This document shows, in pieces, positions 41,298 to 48,780 of a stretch of 64,000 bases of DNA. Numbering within the stretch: position 1 is the stretch's first letter; each line of letters starts with the position of its first letter. The notes under the pieces were generated by a model. That model did not search any database. It was given only the letters and a program-made list of their open reading frames with translations, and was not told where the DNA came from. Source of the DNA: DATBLE01 sp963841405 (GTDB lineage: Bacteria > Actinomycetota > Thermoleophilia > Gaiellales > Gaiellaceae); NCBI GenBank assembly GCA_963841405.1, contig CAWJCM010000003.1, positions 1 to 64,000 of the forward strand, given 5' to 3'. The position numbers were made by a program, and so were the translations under genes.

Positions 41298-41765
41298 CTA
41301 GAAGACCACGACGACGAACTGGTGCTCGGGCCCGAGCTGCAACGACCCCTTGTCCGGGGGGATCGGCGTGATCCGGTACGAGCCGTCGGGGAGCGCGGTC
41401 ACGGTCATCGTCTGCGGGTTCGCGCCGACGCCCGAGACGAGGGCGCTGCGACCGGCGATGCCGTTGAATTTGATCTGGAACGCGTCCTGCACCCGCCGCA
41501 CCTGGACGGCGGCGCCCGCGCAGTCGAAGCGGGCACTGAACAGCTTCGGGCTGCTCGAGTACGACTCCGACATGTTCTGGATGCCGACTGCGGGGTCGCC
41601 GGTGACGTAGGCGAATCCCTTGACCGCCCCGTTCACGCACCGCTGCTGGGCGACGCCGATGCGCTGGCCGACGGCGAAGGCCGACCCGCCGACGGCGAAG
41701 AACAGCGCGATCGCGCTGAGCACGAGCGCCGGGGAGGGTCGGTGCAGGCGTAGCCGTGCGTTCAC
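41298..41765 (-). CDS. Secreted protein of unknown function
   Basis: 155-residue protein with a signal peptide (helix at about 13-30, cleavage near FAVG) and two cysteines that could form a disulphide. The mature part is beta-rich (QTMTVTALPDGSYRITPIPP). Function unknown. GTG at 41765 has the strongest Shine-Dalgarno in the area, GGAGGA, at ideal spacing; it is therefore likely leadered, unlike many neighbours. It is not in the ccm operon, since ccmE has its own promoter. Confidence 0.72.
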   Translation of the reverse strand: MNARLRLHRPSPALVLSAIALFFAVGGSAFAVGQRIGVAQQRCVNGAVKGFAYVTGDPAVGIQNMSESYSSSPKLFSARFDCAGAAVQVRRVQDAFQIKFNGIAGRSALVSGVGANPQTMTVTALPDGSYRITPIPPDKGSLQLGPEHQFVVVVF

Positions 41766-41818
41766 GTCATTCCTCCGTTCGCTGGATCGACCACGAATCA
41801 TGCGCCCCGTGGGCGGAT

Positions 41819-41847
41819 AAATCGATCCCCGATCCGGGGGGTTTTTG
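41819..41847 (-). terminator. GC-hairpin upstream of a T-tract
   Basis: CCCCG ATC CGGGG followed by GGTTTTT on the plus strand is a rho-independent-like terminator shape (about 41827-41846). No plus-strand gene ends just upstream, so it more likely works in the minus direction, downstream of the 42035-42307 gene. Direction uncertain. Confidence 0.4.
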
Positions 41848-41850
41848 GAG

Positions 41851-41990
41851 CGTGGGGGAACCCCTGGTTCCCCCACGGACCCCCTCCTTGCGGGCGGCCG
41901 CGGGCTACCAGCGTTGGCGAAGCCGGCGGCGGTCAGTGCGCGGTCACCGTTGCCTCTCGTTTGTGTGCCTCCCGCCGGGCGGTGCCCGGC
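41851..41990 (+). repeat. 140-bp composite repeat, isolated copy
   Basis: Copy 8, type I. Block 1 has arms GTGGGGGAACC and GGTTCCCCCAC, then GGACCCCCTCCTTGC; block 2, CGAAGCCGGCGG, starts at offset 67 (41918); the hairpin GCCGGGC GGT GCCCGGC ends at 41990. The same spacing as the pair at 31.5-32.1 kb. It does not directly follow a plus-strand gene. Confidence 0.82.
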
Positions 41991-42034
41991 TCCGGCGGCG
42001 ACAGGCTGCGATCTATCGATGCCGGCGGAAGCCC

Positions 42035-42307
42035 CTAGGGCTCGACCGGCTGGTTCTGCGTTTGAGCTGCGGGCAGGGCGTCCTGCGGGCGCCGTTCGGG
42101 CACGCGGTAGCCGTGCTCCACGCAGAGCTGGCCATGCGCGTCCTCGGTCAGCGCGTCGCAGTACCCCTTGCCATACGCGGCCCTGATGAAGGCGCCGACG
42201 ACTTCGAGGCTCCATTCGGAGATGTCGTGCGCCTCGCGCCAGAGGTCGGCGAGACGCACGTCGATGTCGAGCTCGAGCAGGTCGATCCGTGAAGGTCTGC
42301 GTGCCAT
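42035..42307 (-). CDS. Small protein of unknown function
   Basis: 90-residue acidic, soluble helical protein (MARRPSRIDLLELDIDVRL, then DISEWSLEVVGAFIRAAYGKGYCDAL). I recognise no family. The codon bias fits its neighbours. TATGGT ends 6 nt before ATG 42307, giving a leaderless message. It is divergent from the endonuclease IV-like gene with a 49-bp spacer. Confidence 0.7.
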   Translation of the reverse strand: MARRPSRIDLLELDIDVRLADLWREAHDISEWSLEVVGAFIRAAYGKGYCDALTEDAHGQLCVEHGYRVPERRPQDALPAAQTQNQPVEP

Positions 42308-42356
42308 GAGATCACCATACGGAGCCCCCCGGACGGCATCGGCTATCGTCGCCTCG

Positions 42357-43190
42357 ATGGGCGAGGTTCGCGTCGGGCCGGCTCGCGTTCCCTCCAGGGA
42401 GACCCCAGAGATCGCCGTCGACCTGCTGCAGGAGCGGGGCTACCGCGCCTGCGAGATCGACTTCGAGGGCGGCTTCTGGATGGATTACCCCTGGGCGGAG
42501 CAGTTCGGCGAGCTCGCCCGTGAGGCGGGGATCGCGCTCTCCGTGCACGCGCCGCTCGCAGGCTTCCTCGGCCAGGTGGAGCGCGACAAGAAGCACCGGA
42601 TGGCGATCGGCATGCTCGACCACTCAGCCGGCGTCGCGATCGCCTGCGGCGCCGAGCTGGTCGTCCTGCACCCCGGCTTCCTGCTCGGGCGGACGCGCGA
42701 GCAGGCACTGGCCGACGTGGTCGAGCAGCTCGGCGAGCTGCGGGAGCGGCTCGTCGGCAAGGATCGCCGCGTCCCCTTCGGCCTCGAGGTGATGGGGCGG
42801 GTGAACGAGCTGGGGACGGCCGAGGACGTGTTCGCCGTCGCCGCGCAGCTCGACTGGGTGCGGCCGGTGCTCGACTTCGCCCACCTGCACGCGGTCACCG
42901 ACGGCGCCTTCACCGAGACGGAGACGTTCGCCGGCGTGCTCGAGGCCGCCGACGCGCTCCTCGAGCCGGGCGCGCCGTTCCACATCCACTTCAGCGACAT
43001 CCAGTACGCGAACCGGAACGAGACGAAGCACCTGCCCTACGGTGACGGCACCCTGCGCGCCGAGCCGCTGGCTGAAGCGTTACAGCGGTTCCAGCGTCCG
43101 GCGACCGTGATCTCGGAGTCACCGGACGAGGCGTCCTCACAGGCGATCCGCTCGATCCTGGAGAGCGCTCCGGCCGGAGAGCGCCCCTAA
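42357..43190 (+). CDS. Endonuclease IV-like TIM-barrel (AP endonuclease family 2)
   Basis: 277-residue protein of the AP endonuclease 2/xylose isomerase-like barrel. Candidate metal ligands are His in SVHAPL, His in LHPGFLLG, Glu in LEVMGR, Asp-His in LDFAHLHA, His in IHFSDI and Glu in ISESPDE, in the order and type seen in endonuclease IV (Nfo). It would cut at abasic sites in DNA; a sugar isomerase role is a weaker alternative. TATCGT ends 7 nt before ATG 42357. Confidence 0.85.
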   Translation: MGEVRVGPARVPSRETPEIAVDLLQERGYRACEIDFEGGFWMDYPWAEQFGELAREAGIALSVHAPLAGFLGQVERDKKHRMAIGMLDHSAGVAIACGAELVVLHPGFLLGRTREQALADVVEQLGELRERLVGKDRRVPFGLEVMGRVNELGTAEDVFAVAAQLDWVRPVLDFAHLHAVTDGAFTETETFAGVLEAADALLEPGAPFHIHFSDIQYANRNETKHLPYGDGTLRAEPLAEALQRFQRPATVISESPDEASSQAIRSILESAPAGERP

Positions 43191-43194
43191 CGGG

Positions 43195-43725
43195 TCAGCC
43201 CGGCGTCAGGTCGTCGTCGAGTGGGCGCCGGAGCCGCAACGACGGCCGCCCTTCCTCCGGTGTCGATCCCCAGGCCGGGCGCTCGCCTCGCACTTCAAAG
43301 CCGCGCGCCAGATAGAACGGTAATCCTTTCGTCTTCTCCGGCTCGACGCTGACCCACTGCTCGAGCGCGCCGTGTGCGATTTGCTGCCGGGTGACCGCAT
43401 CGAGAAGGAGTGTCCCGATCCCTTCGCCGCGCCTCCCCGGATCGAGGTAGAGGACAAAGATCTCGCCGACGTGCGGATCGATCATGCCGCCGCCTCCAGC
43501 GCCGATCACCGTGCCGGCCTCGATCGCGACAATCCAGCCGTCCCACCCCTGCGGCTCCAAGATCTCGCCGCCGATTCGCTCGGGCGTGTAGTACTCGGCG
43601 ATCACCGCCTCGATCTGCTCCGGCGGGTAGATGCCCCTGTAGGTGTCTCGCCAGCCCGCGGCGCAGACGCGAGCGATTCCCTCGGCGTCAGCAGCTTCGG
43701 CGGGCCGGATAACGATGCGACTCAG
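43195..43725 (-). CDS. GNAT N-acetyltransferase with uncertain N-terminus
   Basis: 176 residues from CTG 43725, or 136 from GTG 43605. The acetyl-CoA loop is LDPGRRGEGIGTLLLDAV. The residues before GTG 43605 (RIVIRPAEAADAEGIARVCAAGWRDT) are clearly the first GNAT strands and helix, so the true start lies upstream. An ATG at 43735 would fit perfectly if one C were removed from the CCCC run just after it; otherwise translation must start at CTG. Either a sequence slip or an authentic frameshift. Substrate unknown. Confidence 0.78.
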   Translation of the reverse strand: MSRIVIRPAEAADAEGIARVCAAGWRDTYRGIYPPEQIEAVIAEYYTPERIGGEILEPQGWDGWIVAIEAGTVIGAGGGGMIDPHVGEIFVLYLDPGRRGEGIGTLLLDAVTRQQIAHGALEQWVSVEPEKTKGLPFYLARGFEVRGERPAWGSTPEEGRPSLRLRRPLDDDLTPG

Positions 43726-43761
43726 GGGCCCTCATCGCCAAGGCCAGCGGAGAGGCAACGG

Positions 43762-43811
43762 CGGGGGAACCAGGGGTTCCCCCGTGCCAAAAACCAGGGG
43801 TTCCCCGTGCC
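43762..43811 (-). repeat. A-block palindrome with partial tandem duplication
   Basis: Copy 9. Stem CGGGGGAACC / GGTTCCCCCG (43762-43784), then the half ACCAGGGGTTCCC..CGTGCC is repeated at 43793-43811 after AAAA. The second half ends 2 bp before the stop codon of the cyclase-AAA gene on the minus strand. Confidence 0.72.
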
Positions 43812-43813
43812 CT

Positions 43814-46771
43814 TCAGACGATGCGTTCGATTCTCGAGGCGAACGCGGCCGACACGGCCGTGGTCGGCGAGAACTCGGCCAGGCGCGCGCGGTAGGCGGC
43901 GGCCTCCTCGTCGCGGCCGCGCTCGCGCAGGAACTCCTCCAGCCGCGACATCACCCAGGTCTCGATCCCGAAGAAGCCGGTCTCCTCGACCATCGCCAGC
44001 GCCTCCCGCAGCAGCGCCTCCGCGTCGACGTCGCGACCCTGCGCGGCGCGGACGAGCCCGAGCGTCATGGTCGTCGTCGCCCGCGAGCTCACGTCCTGCT
44101 CCCCGACCGTCTCCACCGCCTCCAGAGCGATCCGCTCGGCCTCGTCGAGATGATTCCGCCGGATCAGCACCTCCGCCAGCTGGCGCTGGCTCTCGCACAG
44201 CGCGCCGCGGTCCTCGAGCGGCTTCAGCAGGCGAATCGCCTCGCGGAGCAGCCGCTCGGCCTTCGCGTAGTCCTCCTGCTGCTCGGCGGCGCGGGCGAGC
44301 TCGTTCAGCGTCCGCCCTAGCATCCAGTGGCCGCCGACCTCCGAGAAGAGCGCGCGCGCCTCCTCGAGCAGCCGTTCGCCCTCGACCGTCTCGCTGCGGT
44401 CGAGCTTGACCAGGCCGAGCGAATGCAGCGCCTCCGCGCGGGCGACGATGCTGCCGCTCTCGCCGGCGAGCTCGAGGCCCCGCGTGAGCAGCTCCTCGGC
44501 CTCGTCGAGGCGCTGCTGGTGGCGGTACGACTGGGCCAGGTCGTTGAGCGCGTGCGACTCGAGGTCCTTGCGCTCGAGCCGGTGGGCGATCTCCAATGCC
44601 TCGTCGGCGATGCGCTCCTGGGTGGTGAAGTCGCCTTCCCACCACGCGATGCGGGCGCGCACCTCGAGCGCCGTGAAGCGCCCGTCCGTGGGCAGCGCCT
44701 CGAGAGCAGCGTCGATCAGCTCGGTCGCCTTCGGCAGGTTCGCCTCGCGCAGCAGCGCCACTTCGGCGAGCGCCGTCAGCGCTCTGCCCTCGATCGTGCT
44801 GTCGCCCGCCGAGCGCGCCTCGTCGAGCACGCGGCGCATCTCGACCGACACCGCCGGCAGGTCGCTCAGCCGCCATGCAGCCCGTGCTGCGTGGTAGCGG
44901 CGCTCGAGCGTCGGCTCGAGCTCGACCGAGCGCAGGAGCAGTTTGCGGCCGGCGCGGTTCGACTCGCGGGCGAGCGCCCGCCTGCCCGCCTCCTCGAGAG
45001 CGGCGGCGGCCTCCGTGGCGAGCTCGGCCGGCGCTGCGCCGTCCAGCTCGGCGAGCAGCTGCGTGGCGTGATCCAGGTGGTAGGCGCGGATCTCGAGCAG
45101 CTCGTCGCCCGCGCGCTCCGCGAGCCACTCGGCAAAGCGGCGGTGCAGCTCGGCGCGCTCGGCTTTTGTCAGACCGGCGTACGCCACTTCGCGGATGAGC
45201 ATGTGCTTGAAGCGGAAGGCCTTCTCGCCGATGATCGTCGACCGCGACTCGGCGAGGACGAAGTCCCGCAGGAGCAGGTCGTCCAGGAGCGCGTCCACGT
45301 CCAGGTCGGGTGCGACGTAGGCGATCGCGCCGTGCCAGAAGATCCGGCCGATCACGGAGGCCCGGTGCAGCAATGCCTTCTCCGCGGTCGGGAGCTGGTC
45401 GATGCGGGCGGCGATCAGCGCCTGGAGCGTGTCGGGGATGCGGGAAGGCAGGTACGAGTCGCCCTGCTCGGCGAGCATCCGCATCGTCTCCTCGACGAAC
45501 AGCGGGTTGCCCTCGGTCTTCTCGCGCAGCTCCCGCCGCGCCTCGGCGGTGAGCTTCCCCCCATCGGAGAGCAGGTCGATCAGCTCTTCTGCCTCGGTGT
45601 CGCGTAGCGGCTCGAGCTCGAGCGCGGCAGCTCGCATGCGACCTCCGCCCCACGACGGCCGCACGTCGAGCAGCTCCGGCCGGGCGAGGCAGACGAGCAG
45701 AAGGGGAGCCTCGCGGACCCAGGTGGCGAGGTGCTCGATCAGCTCGAAGAGTGATTCCTCGGCCCAGTGGATGTCCTCGAAGACGAGAACGAGCGGCTGG
45801 ACGAGCGCCAGTTGATCGGCCCACTCTCTCGCCGCCCAGGCGATCTCCTGCGCGCTGCGCTCATCCTCGACCGCCTCCAGCACGCCGGCGGCGAGCCCGA
45901 GCAGGTCGGCGACCGCGTCGTCCTCGCACGACTTGCGGAGCTTCTCCATCGCCTCCTTGATCGGATCGTCGTCCGAGATGCCGGCCGCCGACTTGACCAT
46001 CTCGGCGAGCGGCCAGTAGGTGATCCCCTCGCCGTACGGCAGGCAGCGTCCGCCGACTACGGTGACGCCTTCCAGGGAGGCGGCGAACTCGCGGGCAAGA
46101 CGGCTCTTGCCGACCCCCGGCTCGCCGTAGATGGTCACGAGGTGGGCGCGCCGGTCGCGCACCGTGCGGTCGAACGTGTTCGACAGCAGCTCGAGCTCCT
46201 CGCCCCGGCCGATCAGCGGCGCAACCATCGTGACAGGCGGGGATTGCGCGCGGTCGGCGGCGCAGACCACACGCCACGCGTCGATCGGCTCGGCGCGACC
46301 CCGGACCTCGATCCGGCCGGCATGCTCGGTCTCGATCGGGCCGGAGGCGAGGCTGCGAGCTCCCGGGCCGATCAGGATCTCGCCAGGGCCGGCGGCCTGC
46401 TGGAGACGCGCGGCGAGGTTGACCGCCTCGCCGGTCGCGAAGGTCGACTCGGTGGTGTCGACGACGACCTCGCCCGACTCGATCCCGACCCGCGCCTGCA
46501 GGTCGAGGCCCTTGACCGCCTCCAGGATCCCGAGTCCCGAGCGGATCGCCCGCTCGGCGTCGTCCTCGTGCGCCTGCGCGACCCCGAACGCGGCGAGCAC
46601 GGCGTCGCCGGCGAACTTCTCCACGATCCCGCCGTGCGTGGTGACGCAGTGCGTGACGTCGTCGAAGAACCGTGTCACACGGCGGCGGACGACCTCGGGG
46701 TCGGCGGCGCTGATCAGCTCGGTCGAGCCGACCAGGTCCACGAAGAGGACGGTTGCGAGCTTGCGCTCCAT
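43814..46771 (-). CDS. Class III cyclase-AAA-TPR signalling protein
   Basis: 985-residue protein. Residues 1-180 are a class III nucleotidyl cyclase domain with metal Asp12 (FVDLVGST) and Asp56 (FAGDAVLAAFG). From about 195 follows an NTPase of the AAA/LuxR-MalT type, with GEPGVGKSRLAREF as P-loop and VLVFEDIHWAEE as Walker B. The C-terminal half is a series of TPR-like helices. It has no visible HTH. It would couple ligand or partner binding on the TPR array to ATPase and cyclase output. TACACT ends 6 nt before ATG 46771; one of two cyclase genes in the window. Confidence 0.9.
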   Translation of the reverse strand: MERKLATVLFVDLVGSTELISAADPEVVRRRVTRFFDDVTHCVTTHGGIVEKFAGDAVLAAFGVAQAHEDDAERAIRSGLGILEAVKGLDLQARVGIESGEVVVDTTESTFATGEAVNLAARLQQAAGPGEILIGPGARSLASGPIETEHAGRIEVRGRAEPIDAWRVVCAADRAQSPPVTMVAPLIGRGEELELLSNTFDRTVRDRRAHLVTIYGEPGVGKSRLAREFAASLEGVTVVGGRCLPYGEGITYWPLAEMVKSAAGISDDDPIKEAMEKLRKSCEDDAVADLLGLAAGVLEAVEDERSAQEIAWAAREWADQLALVQPLVLVFEDIHWAEESLFELIEHLATWVREAPLLLVCLARPELLDVRPSWGGGRMRAAALELEPLRDTEAEELIDLLSDGGKLTAEARRELREKTEGNPLFVEETMRMLAEQGDSYLPSRIPDTLQALIAARIDQLPTAEKALLHRASVIGRIFWHGAIAYVAPDLDVDALLDDLLLRDFVLAESRSTIIGEKAFRFKHMLIREVAYAGLTKAERAELHRRFAEWLAERAGDELLEIRAYHLDHATQLLAELDGAAPAELATEAAAALEEAGRRALARESNRAGRKLLLRSVELEPTLERRYHAARAAWRLSDLPAVSVEMRRVLDEARSAGDSTIEGRALTALAEVALLREANLPKATELIDAALEALPTDGRFTALEVRARIAWWEGDFTTQERIADEALEIAHRLERKDLESHALNDLAQSYRHQQRLDEAEELLTRGLELAGESGSIVARAEALHSLGLVKLDRSETVEGERLLEEARALFSEVGGHWMLGRTLNELARAAEQQEDYAKAERLLREAIRLLKPLEDRGALCESQRQLAEVLIRRNHLDEAERIALEAVETVGEQDVSSRATTTMTLGLVRAAQGRDVDAEALLREALAMVEETGFFGIETWVMSRLEEFLRERGRDEEAAAYRARLAEFSPTTAVSAAFASRIERIV

Positions 46772-46884
46772 ACCTGAAGTGTAGAAACGAACGAGCGCCC
46801 GGATAGCATCCCGACCGAACCTGCTCCGGCACCGGCGGAGCCGGCGCCTCCGCTCTTGGCCGCCTCCGTCTAGCCTACGGCGGA
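46771..46884. promoter_or_regulatory. Divergent leaderless promoters (cyclase / phosphomannomutase)
   Basis: Minus strand TACACT (46778-46783) is 6 nt before ATG 46771; plus strand TAGCCT (46871-46876) is 7 nt before ATG 46884. The 112-bp region between the genes also holds an inverted repeat (GCTCCGGCACC near GGAGCCGG). Confidence 0.5.
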
Positions 46885-48230
46885 TGCTCGACCCCAAGGT
46901 CTTCAAGGCGTACGACGTGCGCGGGCTCTACCCGGGCCAGCTCGACGAGGAGGGGGCGCGGGCGATCGGGCGCGCGTTCGTCGAGCAGTTCTCGCCTGGG
47001 AGGATCGCGGTCGGGCGCGACATGCGCCTCTCCTCGCCGACGATGGCGGCCGCGCTGATCGAGGGCGTCGCCGAGGCCGGCGCGGAGGTGCTCGACATCG
47101 GGCTGGTGGGCACCGAGATGGTCTACTTCGCGGTCGGCGAGCTCGGTCTCGACGGCGGCGTGATGGTCACCGCCTCGCACAACCCCAGGGACTACACGGG
47201 GATGAAGATCGTCCGGGCCGGCGCGCTGCCGGTCGGGAGCGACTCGGGTCTCCTCGACGTGGCCGAACGAGCGGCGTCCGGGGGACAGTCCCCTCGATAT
47301 GGCCCGAAGGGGCGGGTCCAGGAGGAGGACGTCTGGTCCGCCTATGTCGAGCGCGTCCTGTCCTTTGTCGACGCCACAAAGCTCAGGCCGCTGAAAGTGG
47401 TGATCGACGCCGCCAACGGCATGGCGGGGACGATGCTCCCGCCGGTGCTCGAGCGCCTGCCGATCGAGGCGGTGCAGTGCTACTTCGAGCCGGACGGAAG
47501 CTTCCCCAACCACGAGCCGAACCCGCTGCTGCCCGAGAACCGCGAGTTCATCGTCCGGAAGACGCTCGAGGCGGGAGCCGACCTCGGGGTCGCGTTCGAC
47601 GGCGACGCCGATCGCTGCTTCTTCGTCGACGACACCGGCGAGTTCGTCCCGGGCGACTTCGCCACAGCGCTCTTCGCGCAGGGCGTGCTGGAGAAGGAGC
47701 CCGGCGCAACCGTGATCTACGACGTGCGCGCCAGCTGGGCGGTGCCGGAGACGATCGAGCGCGCAGGCGGCAGCGCCGTCGTCAACCGCGTCGGGCACGC
47801 GTTCATCAAGGAGCGCATGCGCGAGCTCGGCGCTACCTTCGCCGGCGAGGTTTCCGGCCACTACTACTTCCGCGACTTCTCCCAGGCCGACACGGGCGTC
47901 GTCCCGTTTCTGATCATGCTGGAGCGCATCTCGAAGCACGGGGCCAACCTGTCCGAGCTCCTCCGCCCGTTCCGCGAGCGGTACTTCATCACCGGCGAGC
48001 TGAACACTCCGGTCGCCGACGTGCCCTCGAAGCTGGCGGAGCTCGAGCAGCGCTTCGGGCCGGAGGGGACGGTGTCGCACCTCGACGGACTCTCCGTCGA
48101 GGCAGCCGACTGGCACTTCAACGTGCGGCCCTCGAACACCGAGCCGCTGCTCCGACTGAATCTCGAGGCGCGCTCCGAGGAGCTGATGGAGCGTAAGCGC
48201 GACGAGGTGTTCGCGGCCATCCGTGCCTAG
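46884..48230 (+). CDS. manB: Phosphomannomutase/phosphoglucomutase
   Basis: 448-residue alpha-D-phosphohexomutase that interconverts hexose 6- and 1-phosphates, feeding GDP-mannose or cell-wall sugars. The phosphoserine is Ser98 in TASHNP (96-101), the metal loop is AFDGDADR (about 237-244), sugar binding is GEVSGHYYFRD, and the phosphate loop is VRPSNTEPLLRL near the C-terminus. Length is normal. The stop overlaps the next GTG by 8 bp, so the thioesterase is translated with it. Confidence 0.95.
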   Translation: MLDPKVFKAYDVRGLYPGQLDEEGARAIGRAFVEQFSPGRIAVGRDMRLSSPTMAAALIEGVAEAGAEVLDIGLVGTEMVYFAVGELGLDGGVMVTASHNPRDYTGMKIVRAGALPVGSDSGLLDVAERAASGGQSPRYGPKGRVQEEDVWSAYVERVLSFVDATKLRPLKVVIDAANGMAGTMLPPVLERLPIEAVQCYFEPDGSFPNHEPNPLLPENREFIVRKTLEAGADLGVAFDGDADRCFFVDDTGEFVPGDFATALFAQGVLEKEPGATVIYDVRASWAVPETIERAGGSAVVNRVGHAFIKERMRELGATFAGEVSGHYYFRDFSQADTGVVPFLIMLERISKHGANLSELLRPFRERYFITGELNTPVADVPSKLAELEQRFGPEGTVSHLDGLSVEAADWHFNVRPSNTEPLLRLNLEARSEELMERKRDEVFAAIRA

Positions 48231-48684
48231 GGCGCCCTTCAAGTTCAGCGCGACCACGCGGGTGGGCTTCTCCGACACCGACGCGCAAGGAGTCGTCTAC
48301 TACGGGCGCTACATGCCGTATTTCGACCTCGCGCGCGTCGAGTACCACCGTAGCCTCGATATGCTCCGGGCCGAGCAGCAGGAGCGAGAGCTCGTGATGC
48401 GGGCGATGCACGTCGAGTACCACCGCCCAGCTCGCTTCGACGACCGGATCGAGGTCGACGTGCGGATCAGCCGGATCGGGACGACCAGCGTCACCTACGA
48501 GTTCGCCGCCTACCTCGAGGGCGAGACGCTGGCGGTGACCGCGTCGCAGACTGCCGTCCTCGTCGATCTCTCCGACCGGAAGCCCTCGCCGGTTCCCGAC
48601 TGGTGGCGCGAGCGTGTCCGCGCCTTCGAAGGCGACGACGTGGAGGCGGAGGCCGGGCGCTCGTCCGTACCGCCGTCCGGATGA
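48223..48684 (+). CDS. Hotdog-fold acyl-CoA thioesterase
   Basis: 153-residue 4-hydroxybenzoyl-CoA thioesterase-type protein. The motif TRVGFSDTDAQGVVYYGRY (residues 12-30) has the catalytic Asp in the usual position, followed by the long helix FDLARVEYHRSLD and strands MHVEYHRPARFDD. It should hydrolyse short or aromatic acyl-CoAs. GTG at 48223 lies inside the manB end, so it is the second gene of that operon. Confidence 0.88.
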   Translation: MPRAPFKFSATTRVGFSDTDAQGVVYYGRYMPYFDLARVEYHRSLDMLRAEQQERELVMRAMHVEYHRPARFDDRIEVDVRISRIGTTSVTYEFAAYLEGETLAVTASQTAVLVDLSDRKPSPVPDWWRERVRAFEGDDVEAEAGRSSVPPSG

Positions 48685-48780
48685 GCGCCGCCGGCTCTCC
48701 CTGCCGGAACAACCCCTGCTTTCGTTCTAGGCCAGGCCCGGCCGCTCGGGAATCCCCCAAACGAGTGAGGGCGACGACGG

